This document shows positions 1 through 12,347 of a stretch of DNA of 64,000 nt, piece by piece (the stretch's first letter is position 1; each line of letters starts with the position of its first letter). The notes beneath the pieces were generated by a model. That model made no database searches and had not been told where the DNA came from. It was given only the letters and a program-made list of their open reading frames with translations. This DNA comes from Tetrahymena elliotti 4EA. Lineage: Eukaryota; Ciliophora; Oligohymenophorea; Hymenostomatida; Tetrahymenidae. Made by a program: the position numbers and the translations under genes. The DNA lies in contig JH720347.1 in NCBI GenBank assembly GCA_000231825.2, positions 248,001-312,000 of the forward strand. Direction: 5' to 3'.

Positions 1-516
1 AAAAGAAGTGATCATCAGTTAGATATTTAATGAAAATGGATTTTAATTTAATACATAATCTGATTTGATTTAGAATTTGGATGACAACCTCTAAGAAGAC
101 ATTTGATAATTTTTTCAAATTTTAATAAATAAAATTAATCAAGCAAGAATATCTTTCTTTCTATTATTATATATTTATGTTTTTATGATAGATTTTTTAA
201 ATTAAGAAATATTTTATTTTTTTACAAAGAATTTTAATTTAATTTTTTTCTTGGTTTTGAGATAATTTTTTTAATTATGAATTTTGATGTTTATTTGCAA
301 CAACATATTTTAATGATAATTTACTGAGTGAGACAGCAATTAGAATTCAAATACATGAAAGGAATTAAGTTAAATAATTGATAAGCAAATCTCATAATTA
401 AATTTGTTTGGAAAAATCAAAAAAAAGAAGAAAATAATTAATATATAAATGAGCAGAAATAATACTAATAGCGATTTCCAAAGAACTAACTACTAGCATA
501 AAGAATAAATTATTAG
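1..516. other. A/T-rich stretch upstream of the RIB43A exons
   Basis: Either intron or leader DNA of the RIB43A gene. An acceptor-like TATTAG ends at 516. I could not place the missing N-terminal exons here; only weak, unconvincing open frames are visible. Confidence 0.4.
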
Positions 517-1764
517 ATGTGGTATATCTTCTCTTAAATGTTTAGATGGTGAAGATTTGAGTAAATAGCATTGTTGATGATTGGCATTTTTACATTTTAT
601 TGATTAATTATTTTGCAACTCGAATAAGTTTTACAAATACTAAATTATTTAAAGATTAAGGCAATAGAAGAAGAATGTAGTAACTTTAACAAAGAGATTG
701 GATTGAGTAGTAGATAAGAGAAAAAGAAGAGAGAAAGCGCTAAGAAGAAGAGGAAAAGAAGTAAGATTTGGATTAAATTTTTATTAAAATTATTTGATTT
801 TCAAGAATTTTAATTAGATTGTGTATTAGCTTCATTGAAGATTATTGAAACAACTTTTAATAATAAGAAAAAAATAATGATTTTTAAAATAAATAATAAT
901 TTTAGAGCTTTTGAATAACAAACTTTGCATATAAACATGATGAGAGGTGATCTAGAAGATAAATTAAATTAAAAAAGAAGAAATTGGGAAAAGAACACAA
1001 AAGAATTTAACGTTTAGCAAGTAACTAACTGTTTTATAAATTTATTATTTCATTAATAAAACTTGATATTATTGATATAATCTCTAATAATTAAAACAAA
1101 ATAAAGCATTGATTTTAATTCAATTATTTTATGATCAACTTATTGAGAGAGAGATTGATTATTTTATTCAATTTCAAACATTTAATCTAATTCAAAGTCT
1201 AACAATTTTACTTATAATAATTAGAGAAATGAAAAGTTGGATTATGAAAGATCTTCTCACCAAGATAATTAAGCTTAAAATTAATACCACATTACTTATT
1301 GCAACACAAATAATTTCCAAACAGAAAATACTAATACTTGTACTAGTGCATTTGGACCTCATAGAGTTGTTCCTTATCATTGGAAAGGTATGAATCCTGC
1401 ACAAAGAAAAGATATCATCCTTGAATAAGATTAACAACGCCATGAAAAAGAGGTATATATATTAAAGGAGATTATTTATGCTGAAATTTATAAATTTATG
1501 TTACTTAACTAATAGATTTTGAAAAATTTAGAGAAAGACGAAGATAAAGCTTTTTCAAACTAAACTGAAGTAAGCATTTATATATATAATTTTAAATAAT
1601 GTTAAAATAAAAATAATTTATTTTAAAAGCACAATAGATTTATGTTGATCAATTTAGAAAGATAAAAAAATAGATAACATAGATAAAGAATGGATGAAAT
1701 TAAAGAATTTAATTTGTTAGCTGCTAAGGAATAAAAAATAAAACTTAAGCACATGTATGATTGA
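517..1764 (+). CDS. RIB43A-like ciliary doublet microtubule inner protein (5' incomplete)
   Basis: RIB43A proteins are filamentous coiled-coil proteins inside the doublet microtubules of cilia. Proposed exons are 517-560, 661-760, 906-1020, 1198-1452, 1516-1569 and 1630-1764, phase-compatible throughout (234 codons including TGA). The first visible exon reads CGISSLKCLDGEDL, matching the family block CG(V/P)(S/A)SLQKF.GEDL. It is followed by RDWIEQQIREKEER, then TSAFGPHRVVPYHWKGMNP, the family's best-conserved motif, and a C-terminal block containing MDEIKEFNLLAAKEQK. The N-terminal third of the family is missing: it should join at 517 through an intron, but I find no convincing exon in 1-516, so it lies left of the window or far upstream. 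The 3' end (TGA 1762-1764) converges on the next gene. The family assignment is firm; the exact acceptors near 1197 and 1515 are inference. Confidence 0.85.
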
Positions 1765-2534
1765 TAATGTTAAAAATAAAATTACTACTACCACCAATGA
1801 TGAAAAAGGCATCAAAATCTAACATTAAAATAAAATAAATTAAAATTTGAAAAAATATATTTTATGTTAAATTTATTTATATATATATATTATTAACAAA
1901 TTAGCTTTTTTAGATTCTAATTTTTCATATCAATTTAAAATTCTGATAATAAGTGTTTCAATAGATCTTGTAAATTATGCATCAACAATCTAATTTATTT
2001 TGTGAAATTTTCCTAATCAACAAATATTTTATTTATTTTTTTAAAAATAATTAAAAAGTAAATTAAATTCACAAATAAACTCTAAATAATTTTTATTTCA
2101 AATAAAAATTTAATTAAAACTAATCTACTAAAATAAAGTTAAACACTTTTTATATAAAACTAAACCAAGTTAAAAAACCTTTTGGTTATTATTTAAGTAA
2201 AATACATTTTATAAAATTTTATTAACTTTTCAATTAATTGAAATAAATTTCATAATGCATTGAAAAGCAAGTAAATAAAATTATCAAATAAATTTTAGAT
2301 AATTTTTATTTGATATCAAAATTTAGATTAGACATGAAAGTAAGCTACGGTACATAAACAAAAGAGGATTAAAAAATCTCAGAATTATTATTTTAGTAAA
2401 ATATATATAAACTCTTAAATTTATACAAATAAATGAATTCATTTTATATTTTAGTTGAATTATTTGATGAATAAATTAATTAATTTATGGATTTAAATTG
2501 CAAATTTCTTCTATTTTGTAAGGATTAATTGAAT
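1765..2534. other. Convergent intergenic spacer
   Basis: About 770 bases of A/T-rich DNA between the 3' ends of the RIB43A gene and the minus-strand gene ending at 2535. I see no coding-like frame, RNA gene or repeat in it. Confidence 0.6.
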
Positions 2535-4208
2535 TCAAAATTTAAATTCATTAGTCATTGAAAAGCTTTATTAGACAGATTTTTAGTATATTGAGTTTGA
2601 TAATGAGGGATCTATATTTTAAGATATCTCTTAGTCTATGAATTTAAGAGTGTTTTTACAGTTATCGAGCGTTTAGGTGTCCCTTTAATGAATTTTATAT
2701 TTTAAGAGTTTTAGGGGATTATTCATTATTTTATCTTTTTCTGGTAAGAATGTGTCATAATATTTTTTCTTTAAATTCATATACTTTTAAAAGGTATTAT
2801 TTGATTCATTATTTAAAGTAGAACTTGGCTAAACTGTATTGGTTAGAGTCGTTTGCTTATTTGTTGATCTTGAATCTTCTTCTCCAGTTATATTTATAGA
2901 AGCTGATCTTTTCTTGAATTCATTAAACATAGTGCTAGTTTCCCCAAAAACTCTATTTAAATTACTTACAGGGTTGTTTCTAGGGGGCTTAGCTTATTAT
3001 TGCAAATCTGATTGTTTATAACCACTAGTAGCTAAATGATGAGCTTGTAAAGCGCTTCTGAGAATTGCATCAGAATCTATTTTATTTATATGATCAATAT
3101 TATTGTAGTTTGATGAGTTACGAAATTAATTGTAACTACTGAGATTATTCAATTAATTTTCTTTAACTAAAGCACCTACTGTTGATTAATGATGCTAATT
3201 TATATTATAAGAGTTATTTTCTTTTTGAGCACTGAATAGAGAGTTTTTAAATGAATTTATTGATATTCTATATGGATCTGTTGCCGAATTTTGAGATGAT
3301 GTTGGAGCAAATCCTGTAGGATCTTTTGTATTAGAAAATTCTTAGTAAGCTTCTCTAATTCTGTTGTTGATAGAAGACATTCTATCTTAAATATCTTTAT
3401 TGTTTGTGCAGTGAGGGTTAGCAGGAGGATTAGAAGTTAAAAAGCTTGCAGATTACTATTATAAACCTTCCCTTTAAAGCATATACCCATATTTATCAAA
3501 AGCGTTACGAGAGTTTTCTCTAGAGAAATAATTATTGTTAGAAAAACTATTATTATTGAGATTATAACTAGCAGCATTATGAGTTGTATGCTATTCTGAA
3601 AGACGAGTTGAATCAGAGTTTGTATCTTTAAACTATTTAGAATAATTGTGAAGCAAATTTGAGTATTCTTAAGCATCTTTCTTTAAAGAATTAATGATCC
3701 CTAATCTTCTCAATTTGGTGTCTGAAAGATCAAAATCGCTGTCTTGACTATGAGAAAATTAATTTATTTTTTCATTTTGTTTTTAAGTTTATTTTCCTAT
3801 AGGTGGCCTGCTTTTGTTTGAATCAGCAAACCCCAATCCACTATCTGATTCTTCTCCTTCTAAGCTATTTTCAAAAGTAGCAGTATCAAAATTAATTGTT
3901 CTCGGTTGATTTTCATTTGGGTAATATTTTTGAAAATCAGAATTGGTGGGATATGAAAAATCTTAAGAGTATTTTCCTTGTGTTCTAGGAGGAATTTATT
4001 AATTTTTTTAGTAATTCAACTTGTTGTCTATATTATCCATATTTAGATTATTTTTTATTTCAATTTTATTGTTGTTATTCTTCCAATACTAATCCTTAAT
4101 TTTTAAGTCTTCATCATTCAGGTCATCCAAGGTTAGTTCTTAAATTTATCTATCTTATCCTGGACTGTTTAAATTAAAAGAAACTTCATCTTTTTAATCA
4201 TGTAACAT
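2535..4208 (-). CDS. Asn/Gln/Ser-rich protein of unknown function, 557 aa
   Basis: A single uninterrupted frame of 558 codons on the minus strand, from the ATG at 4206-4208 to TGA at 2535-2537; the only stop upstream in frame is a TGA near 4340, with no intervening ATG. The protein starts MLHDQKDEVSFNLNSPGQ and is hydrophilic throughout, with many Asn, Gln and Ser and short acidic patches (for example LEGEESDSG near residue 120). No signal peptide, membrane segment or recognisable domain is visible. Much of the glutamine is encoded by TAA/TAG, so the frame is open only in the ciliate code. It is divergent from the K+ channel gene (660-bp spacer). Such low-complexity proteins are common in ciliates; no function can be assigned. 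Confidence 0.8.
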
Positions 4209-4868
4209 TTCTACTAGTTTATTAATCTTTATCAATTTAAAAATATAGCAAATGTAATAGGTTACTAGCTATTATTATATTTATTAATGATCTTTGTTTT
4301 GATAAAAAATATTTCTGATAATTAATCTTTTTGGTACTTAATTATTTCAGATTAAATAATTAACTAACTAACTAACTTTTTTAATAAATTTACAATTTTT
4401 AAATAAATTTTGAATGATTTGACTTTTAAAAGATAAATAAAATGTCGTTAAAAGTAAACATAGATAAAAATGAATGAATTTCTATTACTGTTATTAATTT
4501 TAATAATAATAAAAATTTGAAATATCTTTTGATCAAAAAGTAAATATTTTATTGGGTTAAATAATTATTATGCTATTTTGTGAGATTTTTTCCTGTAAAT
4601 TTTTTTCATATTTTGTTAAAAACAATAATAATAAAATTGTTATTTGTAAATGCTAAATAAAACAAACTTTAATTAATCCTATTTAGTTTTTAAAGTAGAA
4701 CAAACAAATAAAGAAAAGCAAACAAATTTGTTTTAATTATTAAAGCTTTTTATTAATTATAAAAAAAACCATTTATTTTAACTTCTTCATTCATAGTGAA
4801 AAAACACTTTAGATTTTACTTTCATTCCTCTCTGTACACTAATAATAAGTTAATAGAGTTCAATTCAA
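4209..4868. other. Divergent intergenic region between two gene starts
   Basis: 660 bases separating the minus-strand gene starting at 4208 from the channel gene starting at 4869. It must hold both promoters. It is A/T-rich with a short TAAC repeat near 4360-4377; no defined element can be recognised. Confidence 0.5.
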
Positions 4869-7800
4869 ATGGAGATATAAATGGAAAATATAAGCTATTA
4901 TGCCAGATTACTTAAAGATTATTCAACTCGAGATAATATTGAGAGAAAGAAAGAAAGCAGGTACTCTTCAAAAAATACATACAAATATGAAACAACAATA
5001 AACTCAACTAAATCATTTAAAACAGGAATGAAAACAAGACGGTTTATAGAAAAAAAAGCTTTTGATTTCCTTAAATTCAATCTTTGGAATTATTTACCAA
5101 AAATAAATCCTTTGGGTTAGTTTAGAATAATATGGGATATATTTGTTGGAACTTCTACCTTGTACCTGTTTTTCGCAATATCAATTAGTCTATCATTTGG
5201 CTAACCTCTCTTACTTTAACACTTATTAGTATTTATCGCAATATTTATTTTGGGTATATTAATTGACTTAAACACAGGGTTTTATTCTTAAGGATTACTG
5301 ATAAACAATAGAAAGGCTGCTGCATTAAACTATTTAAAGTAATATTTTATCTTTGACTTTTTATCTACAATAAGTCTGATAGGATAGCTATTTTCTTCTG
5401 AGTTACAATATTTTATCATATTATTTTTTCTTAAACTGAAATATTTTACTAAGATTAGTAAAATTCTGAAAGAAGTTCTTCATATTAAGCCAATATTTCG
5501 AGATATAGAATCATTTTTCAAAGTTATTTGCGTTATTATTTTTTCTGCTCATTTTTTTGCCTGCATTTATATATCTATGGCAAATTATTTTGAAATAGCT
5601 AATAATTGGATAGCCAAGTAAGGTTTAGATATTGGAACTTAATAATATTCTGTATATATTAGAGCTTTTTACTATTCTACAGTAACTATGCTTACAGTTG
5701 GCTACGGAGATGTTACTCCAGTAAATAATGTAGAATATGGGATAGTTATTTGCACAATCTTAATTGGCTGTATCTTCTTTGGTTATTCACTTAACAAGGT
5801 TTAATTTTAATATAAATTACTTATTCTCATTAAATTATTATTTTTTAATTAGATTGGTACAATCTTTAGTGAAATGGAAGAACAAGAAAAAAAAATTATA
5901 AAAAATTTGTTCATTGTAAACTAATACATGGCAAGGAAAGATATTTAAAAAGATCTCTAATTTTAAGTCAGAGAATATCTTACATACTATTGGAGCTAAA
6001 ATAAGTAACACTTCATATTATTTTAATTATTAACCAATCAATATCATTCATTTTTTACTATTAATTAAGCTCAACTGAAAATAAAGTTTTAGAGCACATT
6101 ATCGGTTCTCTTTCAGAAGGTTTAAAATAGAAACTCTAAATTTAAGCAACAAGAAAAGTTTTAAATTAATGCCCTATTTTTAGATAAAATTTCACAGATG
6201 AATTTCTCTAAAAAGCCTCAACACTTATTAAAGGTAAATATACTAAAATAGTTTGTTCACTTATCTAAAATTTAATACTTTTAAAAGAATACAGATGCTA
6301 TCCAGATGAAATCATTACATTTTAAGGTGATGTGGATGATTGTTCAATATTTTTTGTTGAATAAGGAAGTGTAAGATTTTTGAAATAACAAATTAATTTA
6401 TTTAAGATCCATAAAAATAGGTTATTATGTATTTTTAAGGGTAAACAAATCATCTCGGTAAAAATGATACAAGTGTTGAATTTAGAGAGTTAAATAAAGG
6501 TGAAACATTTGGTTTTTACAGCTTTTTTACAGGACAACCAAGACAGCTTTCAATTAAAAGTTCTGGATTTACAAGTCTTCTTTACATAGAAAGAGGGCCA
6601 TTTATAAAATTAATAAAATGTAAAATTTTTAATTAAAATCTTATTTTATTTATTTTTTTTTCATTTAGAGTACTAATAAGATTATGAAATATTCTGCACA
6701 ATATGTGACAATCTATTTACTGGCTATTTATATTAATAGGTGCATAGTGACTGTTACTGTTGTTAATATAATGATCATTTAATTACTGATTGCCCTAAAA
6801 TCCATCTTGTTGTGGATAAGGTAAATAAAATTAGGTATTTCTTTACATAAGCTTATTTTATTCATATATAAAAGATTGAGTTAAGTTAAAGAGATATGAA
6901 ACAACTGAGAGACACTGAATTCGTAAGAATAAGAAAAAGGTGGCATCCTTTGATGAATGAAAATATAGCAAATACTTTTATATAGAATCAATTATTTTAT
7001 ATATAAGCCTATCATTAACTTTTTATAAGTTAATTTGATAGTTGGTTTGAAAGTTTAGATGAAGACGATGATGATGAGGATGAAGATGATGGAAATATTT
7101 AAGAATCTAATGATAAAATCTCATTGATTCAAGAGATCTAGAAAAAAAATGATCAAACCCATTCTTTTACAGCTCTTGAAGAATCATCAATAAAAAAACG
7201 AAATAATTAAGAGAATAAAATAAATTTGGTTCCTTTAGACTAAGGAAAATAAGCTATAGCATCTTTGGTTTACATACCAGATTAAAAATCAAAAGATTTA
7301 ACTGAAAAAATAGTGAACTAACTTTAAAATAATAACAAATAAGGTAATTTTTTCATAAACCAAAATAAGAAATCTCGAACCTCTAGCTTAACTAAAATAA
7401 AAAATTCTTCAACTACTCAAACAGATGAATAAAATAATGCAGGTATATAGTTTTTATAGCAGAATTCTGCGTTGCCTAGCTCATCAAATTTAATTAAATA
7501 AAATTCTAACTAAATTGAAAATTCTACCAAACAAGACTAGCTTACTTCTATGCATATTAACATTTACACAAATGACTAAGACATAAGTTTAAATTCTTTT
7601 TTACAACCGTATAAGTAAAAAAAAAAATCAATAGAGAATTAAAGTTTATCAGATATTGATAAGATTTAATCAATGATAAACTAGCAATGTTCTTAGTTTT
7701 AATAATAATAAGCTCAAAAACAATCCAGTTATTCTCAACTAGCAGCTGTATCAAATAATAACAACAATAATAATAATACAAATAGTCCATTAGGTTAAAA

Positions 7801-9103
7801 TTAGTAGCTTTCGAGACAATAATCTCTTCATAAATACTAGTAGTAATTGTTACATTTATTTTAAGTTTAATAGTAATCAATAAATTAGTAAATTTAGTAA
7901 ATAGTTTAAGTACTTTAAAATGGCCTTTAATAATCTACTTGTAGTTCAGGTTTAAACTAAATTAGCAATGGAAATAATTTGTAACAAAATTTAATTAAGA
8001 GAAGAGCGTCTTACAATTACAATAATAACCAATCTCCTTCTGTATAAAACAATATCAATTTTAATATGCCTTTTATTTAATCACCATAGCCCATATAATA
8101 GTAGACCGAGTTATTTGCAAATTTTTATAAAACTTAAACTACTATTACAACCAATGATTTATTAAAACAAGCTACTTAACTATCTAGAAATAAGCAAATA
8201 TCTTAGAATTAAGCTTAGCATATGGAATAAGGAGATAAGATGATTCTACTTTAAAAATTAAATAATAATTAAATGAATGAGGGTTATGAAGATGACAGTA
8301 AAATGAAATTATTCATATATTACTTTCCTGAATGGAATGCTGATAGTGTACTTTAGTAAATTAATTTAGATAATGGATTATCTGTAAACTCTTCTGAAAT
8401 AATATAATAATATCAAAGACGCAGTACAGTTAATACTAGAAAAAATCAAAATAAAAATAAAGATTCTGCAATAGCAAACAAAAGAATAACTTAAGTGGCT
8501 TATTAAAATGCAAATGATAGAAAAGTGTAGGATGTGCTAATAAACTTAAACTATGTAGGAAAGCAAGGGATAGAGGAAAGTATTACAAGAGATGAGAATA
8601 GCTTGAATTTCCCTGCTATTCCAGCTATAATAAGAAACCAACGTAAAGGTAATACAGTAGTAATTCCAACAATATAAGAATAGAACCAATAATTAGCAGC
8701 ACTTAAATTTACTCACCAGAGCATCAATGATAAATTTATAGTGTTTAGAAAGCAGAATAACAGTTAGAATGATCAAAAATAATTTTTAACAACTGAACTG
8801 TTGAATGATCATGCTTAAAAGTTAAAATAAATGAAACGTAAATCAATAAGTGTAGATGTAGATGCAAAGTAATGGCAAAAGGAAGATAAATAAATAGTTC
8901 TTTCTTAATTTAAAAACGTAAACAAACTCTAAATTAATGAATCAAAAAATCTTCAACTTTCAAGAAGTAATTCAAATGCTCATTTAGAAATATCTGAAAA
9001 TGTATCTGACAACTGTGAGGAATCAAAATTTCATTTTTCAAACATTATGGAATAAAGCTACAGTAATAATATATGGGCAAGCTACATTAGTAAAAAGTTT
9101 TGA
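4869..9103 (+). CDS. Cyclic-nucleotide-binding-type potassium channel with C-terminal zinc knuckle
   Basis: Exons: 4869-5798, 5853-6004, 6070-6233, 6288-6619, 6669-6820, 6875-9103. ATG 4869 is the first in frame after an upstream TGA; ATG 4881 is a possible alternative. The order resembles the CNG/HCN/EAG superfamily: hydrophilic N-terminus, several membrane helices, and the pore signature TVGYGDVTP (codons near 5695-5720), which marks K+ selectivity. A C-linker follows, then a cyclic-nucleotide-binding fold with CSIFFVEQGSVRF and KGETFGFYSFFTGQPR. A CCHC knuckle (C-x2-C-x4-H-x4-C, about 6730-6790) comes next, then an acidic stretch and a roughly 650-residue Asn/Gln-rich tail. The frame breaks once between the two halves of the cNMP domain (6375-6435): one base is missing, most simply in the T-run at 6377-6381. 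With it the gene would encode 1319 residues. Ligand and gating are unknown. Confidence 0.85.
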
Positions 9104-9668
9104 AAAATAATTTCTTCCAATAATTAAAAGCTTTAAAAGATACTCTTTTTTAATATTAATCTCATTTTAGTTTCATTGGAAATTCTTAAAAAATGAAGGA
9201 ATTTACTTCAGTTAATTTATGCTTGCTTATCTGTTTTGAATAAAAATTTATTAATTTTAAATAAAAATATCTGTCGTTTATTGTAAGGATTAAATGATAG
9301 ATAACAAAAAATTAATTAATTAATTTTCAGCAAATTATTTGTTTTCATTTTTATATGTGAAATCGTAAAATAAGATTTGAAAATTTCTAAATAAATATTC
9401 ATTATAAATTAAAACAAATCAATAATTTATTTAAAATAAAATTCATACACATTTTTATATTCAAACAAGGCTTATGTTTGTCACTTCTTTAAATTCTCTT
9501 TTTAAGCTCTCTTAGAGAATGCCTAAGAGCTTTTATAATACTAAGTACTATAAGTTTAACTCTCTAACTCGTGAAGGTATTCTATTGTTAAATTGTTTAT
9601 TCTAAAAATGATATTCTACAACTAATTTGATGTTTTTAACATAAAATTTAATAGTTTTAAAAGTTAAG
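9104..9668. other. Intergenic spacer upstream of the MCU-like gene
   Basis: A/T-rich, about 565 bases, holding the 3' region of the channel gene and the presumed promoter of the next gene. An imperfect inverted repeat around CTCTTAGAGAATGCCTAAGAG (9508-9530) is visible; its role is unknown. Confidence 0.4.
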
Positions 9669-10719
9669 ATGGACTTATATTATTCATAAGATTAAGTTAA
9701 GTAATTTATAGTCAATCAGAATCAAAATCTTAAGCAAATTGAAAATTTGTTGAAGGATGATAACCCTGATATTTAAAATGTTAAGTTTGTAGTAGGTGAT
9801 CAAGAAATAGAAAACAAAGATGAATAATTGTTCTTAAATTTATCAATAAATAATGATTTGAAGATTATTATTGATGATGTTCAAACTACTTTTGAATTTG
9901 CAGATTAACTTAACACAGCAAACTATTTTGAATCAACTAAATTAGAGGGAGAGTTGGCTTAACATGAAGTTCCTTATTAAGATGCTTATGTTATTCAAGG
10001 ATTTATCAAAGTAAATATTCATTTATTTACTTAAAAAAGATTGTTTGAAAGAAACAAGATTTATAAAAATTTTTTGATACAAAAAACGATGTTTTTTGCT
10101 GCTGTTAAAAATTAAATTTAATCTTTTATTTAAAAAAAATAATTTTTTTTTAAATTCATTTTTTAAACAAAAGAATTTTAAGCAAATACTTGAAAAGTAA
10201 AATCCTTCTTCTTAAGCTTATTCTGAAAAGTAAATGAATGATGCCTTATTAAAATCTGTTCAAACATTTGCTGAACATAACTTTTCCAGCAATTTTGAGA
10301 AAAATGCTTAACTAGTCAATAATCTTCAATTACAATATAGAGAAGGATAAGATAAATTACAAAAAATTGAAGATGATTCAAGATCTTAATCTCTCTCTAA
10401 AATTAAATAGTTGATTGGATTATAAATTGCCTAATTTGGTTTCTTATTTTATTTAACTTATGGGCTCTATGGTTGGGATTTTGCTGAACCAGTTAGTTAT
10501 GTACTTGGATTGGGAAGTGAAGCTTTCGTTTTATACCATTTTATCAAGCACCGTTAAAGTTTTAATTAAGTTAATCTATTTGAAAAATCTTTTAAACCAA
10601 CTAGAAAGAATTTACTCTTTAAAAATGAAACAAACACTGAAAGCCACCTCAGTTTTATTAAAAGCAAGATTGACATGATTGACTCAAAGATTTAATTTGG
10701 AAGATCAAAAGAAAAGTGA
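9669..10719 (+). CDS. Mitochondrial calcium uniporter (MCU) family pore subunit
   Basis: Exons 9669-10010 and 10183-10719 are joined by a 172-nt intron in phase 0 (293 codons, 292 aa). MCU forms the Ca2+-selective pore of the inner mitochondrial membrane. The C-terminal half has a coiled-coil segment, a first hydrophobic helix (IAQFGFLFYLTYGLYG), then WDFAEPVSY and a second helix (LGLGSEAFVLYHFI). The family hallmark is the DIME loop WDIMEPVTY. Here the Asp and Glu that line the Ca2+ filter are kept while the two middle residues are Phe-Ala. The N-terminal domain contains acidic patches. No classical presequence is obvious at the chosen ATG. The next gene follows on the same strand after about 400 bp. 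Confidence 0.85.
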
Positions 10720-11125
10720 ATAAATTGAAATAAAATATTTTTTTGTTACATTTTTGTTGAAAGAATTTCCTTTTTAAGATAAAGATTGGTTTTAAAATGA
10801 AATTTAATATCTATGTTTGTTCTTAATATTTATTTTTATTTTCATTTCTAGAAATTTCTATTAAAGAATGAACTAAAAAGCCATCAATGCTTTTTCAGTG
10901 TTTATTATTTTAAATTCTGACAAATTTTTAAAAAAATTTAATCTATTATTAATTTATATTCTTTCTTTTTAAATTATTTTAGTTGCCATTTATAGAGTAA
11001 TTTTAGATAGATAAATATTATATTAAAATTAGAAGATACGATCAATATTCAATTAATTATTAATACAAAAAGTATTATTTATTATTTACTAAACCTGATT
11101 AATACTAAACAAAAACAAGCTAGAC
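10720..11125. other. Intergenic spacer
   Basis: About 400 bases of A/T-rich DNA between two plus-strand genes; nothing coding-like or repetitive stands out. Confidence 0.5.
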
Positions 11126-11915
11126 ATGAATTCTTAGATAGAGAGTTTTATTGATAGATAGAGGAAAACTACTATCCCTGAAATGTTTAAATAAAACAAT
11201 CAAAGATATAATTACACATAAGTTGATGTGAGTTAGTCCAATCCTTTATCTTATTTGAAATTGTAATTAAATTTAAAAAATTGTATTAACAAAAACACGA
11301 ATTTTATTAAGAAAGGTAGTGGATAAAATAAATTTATTCCCTTTTTCTGATTTTGAAATTTCTAAATTAGATTTTTGTTTATTTTTTATAAAATTGTTTT
11401 TAAAAAACAGATGGAATTAACCATAAGTTAAAGAGTAGTTGAAATAATCAATATAGTAGAAGATTTAACAAGGATTAATCTCAAATAATAAAATTCTTAA
11501 TGAAAAAATGCTCATAACTGAATATTGGTGTCAATGGCTTGATATTACTTAAACTGATCTTTTGTCTTTGATTTAAAAAAATCCAAGATTAACTGTCTAA
11601 GACCATTAAGACATATAAAATATTATTGTAAATGAAAATGCTAGAATGGGTAATTGGGTAGTAGGTATGAGTCTTTTTACATATGGAGTTTATTTCTTGG
11701 GATTTAAAAAGCATGCTCTTTTTTATAATCGTTTTTCTAAGAGAAGTCCCTATAGAATAGTTCGATATTCCTAAAATACTCTTGGTTGTTTATTGATATT
11801 GTCAACATGGTCAATTATTTTAAAGACCTTTTTCGAACAAGCAATTCCTAACTAATTATCAAAAAAGGGATACTTTACTAAATATCATGTTTTAAAAGAA
11901 GATGTTTATTTGTGA
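11126..11915 (+). CDS. Uncharacterised protein with two C-terminal membrane segments, about 225 aa
   Basis: Exon 1 is 11126-11315. The second exon ends at TGA 11913-11915 and most likely begins at 11428, giving phase agreement and 226 codons. An earlier acceptor near 11366 would also keep the frame. The N-terminal half is polar and helical (ITEYWCQWLDITQTDLL). The C-terminal half has two hydrophobic stretches, WVVGMSLFTYGVYFLGF and TLGCLLILSTWSIIL, separated by a basic loop (NRFSKRSPYRIVRYS). I recognise no family. A polar N-terminus, two close helices and a position next to the MCU-like gene would suit a mitochondrial inner-membrane protein, but that is inference. Confidence 0.6.
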
Positions 11916-12347
11916 TATGTTTTCAAGTAATTAAAATAGCATAAATATTTCAAAAAAGATAAATTAAAATCATTTTTAAACCCCTTTAAATTTCTTTAAT
12001 TTATTCAAATAACAAAATTATTCTGTTGATTTTCTTATTTTATTTTAGTTGTAAAAATTAATAATTAAACACCTTTATTTTATGAAAATGTTTTCATTTT
12101 TATAAAGGGAAAAGCTTTCTTTTTTTCTTTGAGAAATTAGAATTTTAAAAGTTTTTTTAAATTTATGTTTACTTTTTTAAATGAAAGACAAAATTATTTA
12201 TAAATTTAGAAAATAAAGATTTCATTAAATAAGATTTTTTTTGATAAGACAATTAATTATTTGGAATATCTTATTGAATTAGATTAATGATATTATTTAT
12301 TTATATGTTTTTTTTAAATAATCTAAAACACTATTTAAAATTTTATC
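11916..12347. other. Convergent intergenic spacer
   Basis: A/T-rich spacer of about 430 bases between the 3' ends of two convergent genes; no gene or repeat seen. Confidence 0.5.

Noticed and set aside
1109..1443. Open frames on both strands (94 and 83 codons in the standard code)
   Set aside because: They overlap the RIB43A exon in wrong frames; the TSAFGPHR frame is the real one.
10460..10678. Plus-strand frame of 72 codons starting MGSMVGILLNQ
   Set aside because: Out-of-frame shadow of the MCU pore exon.
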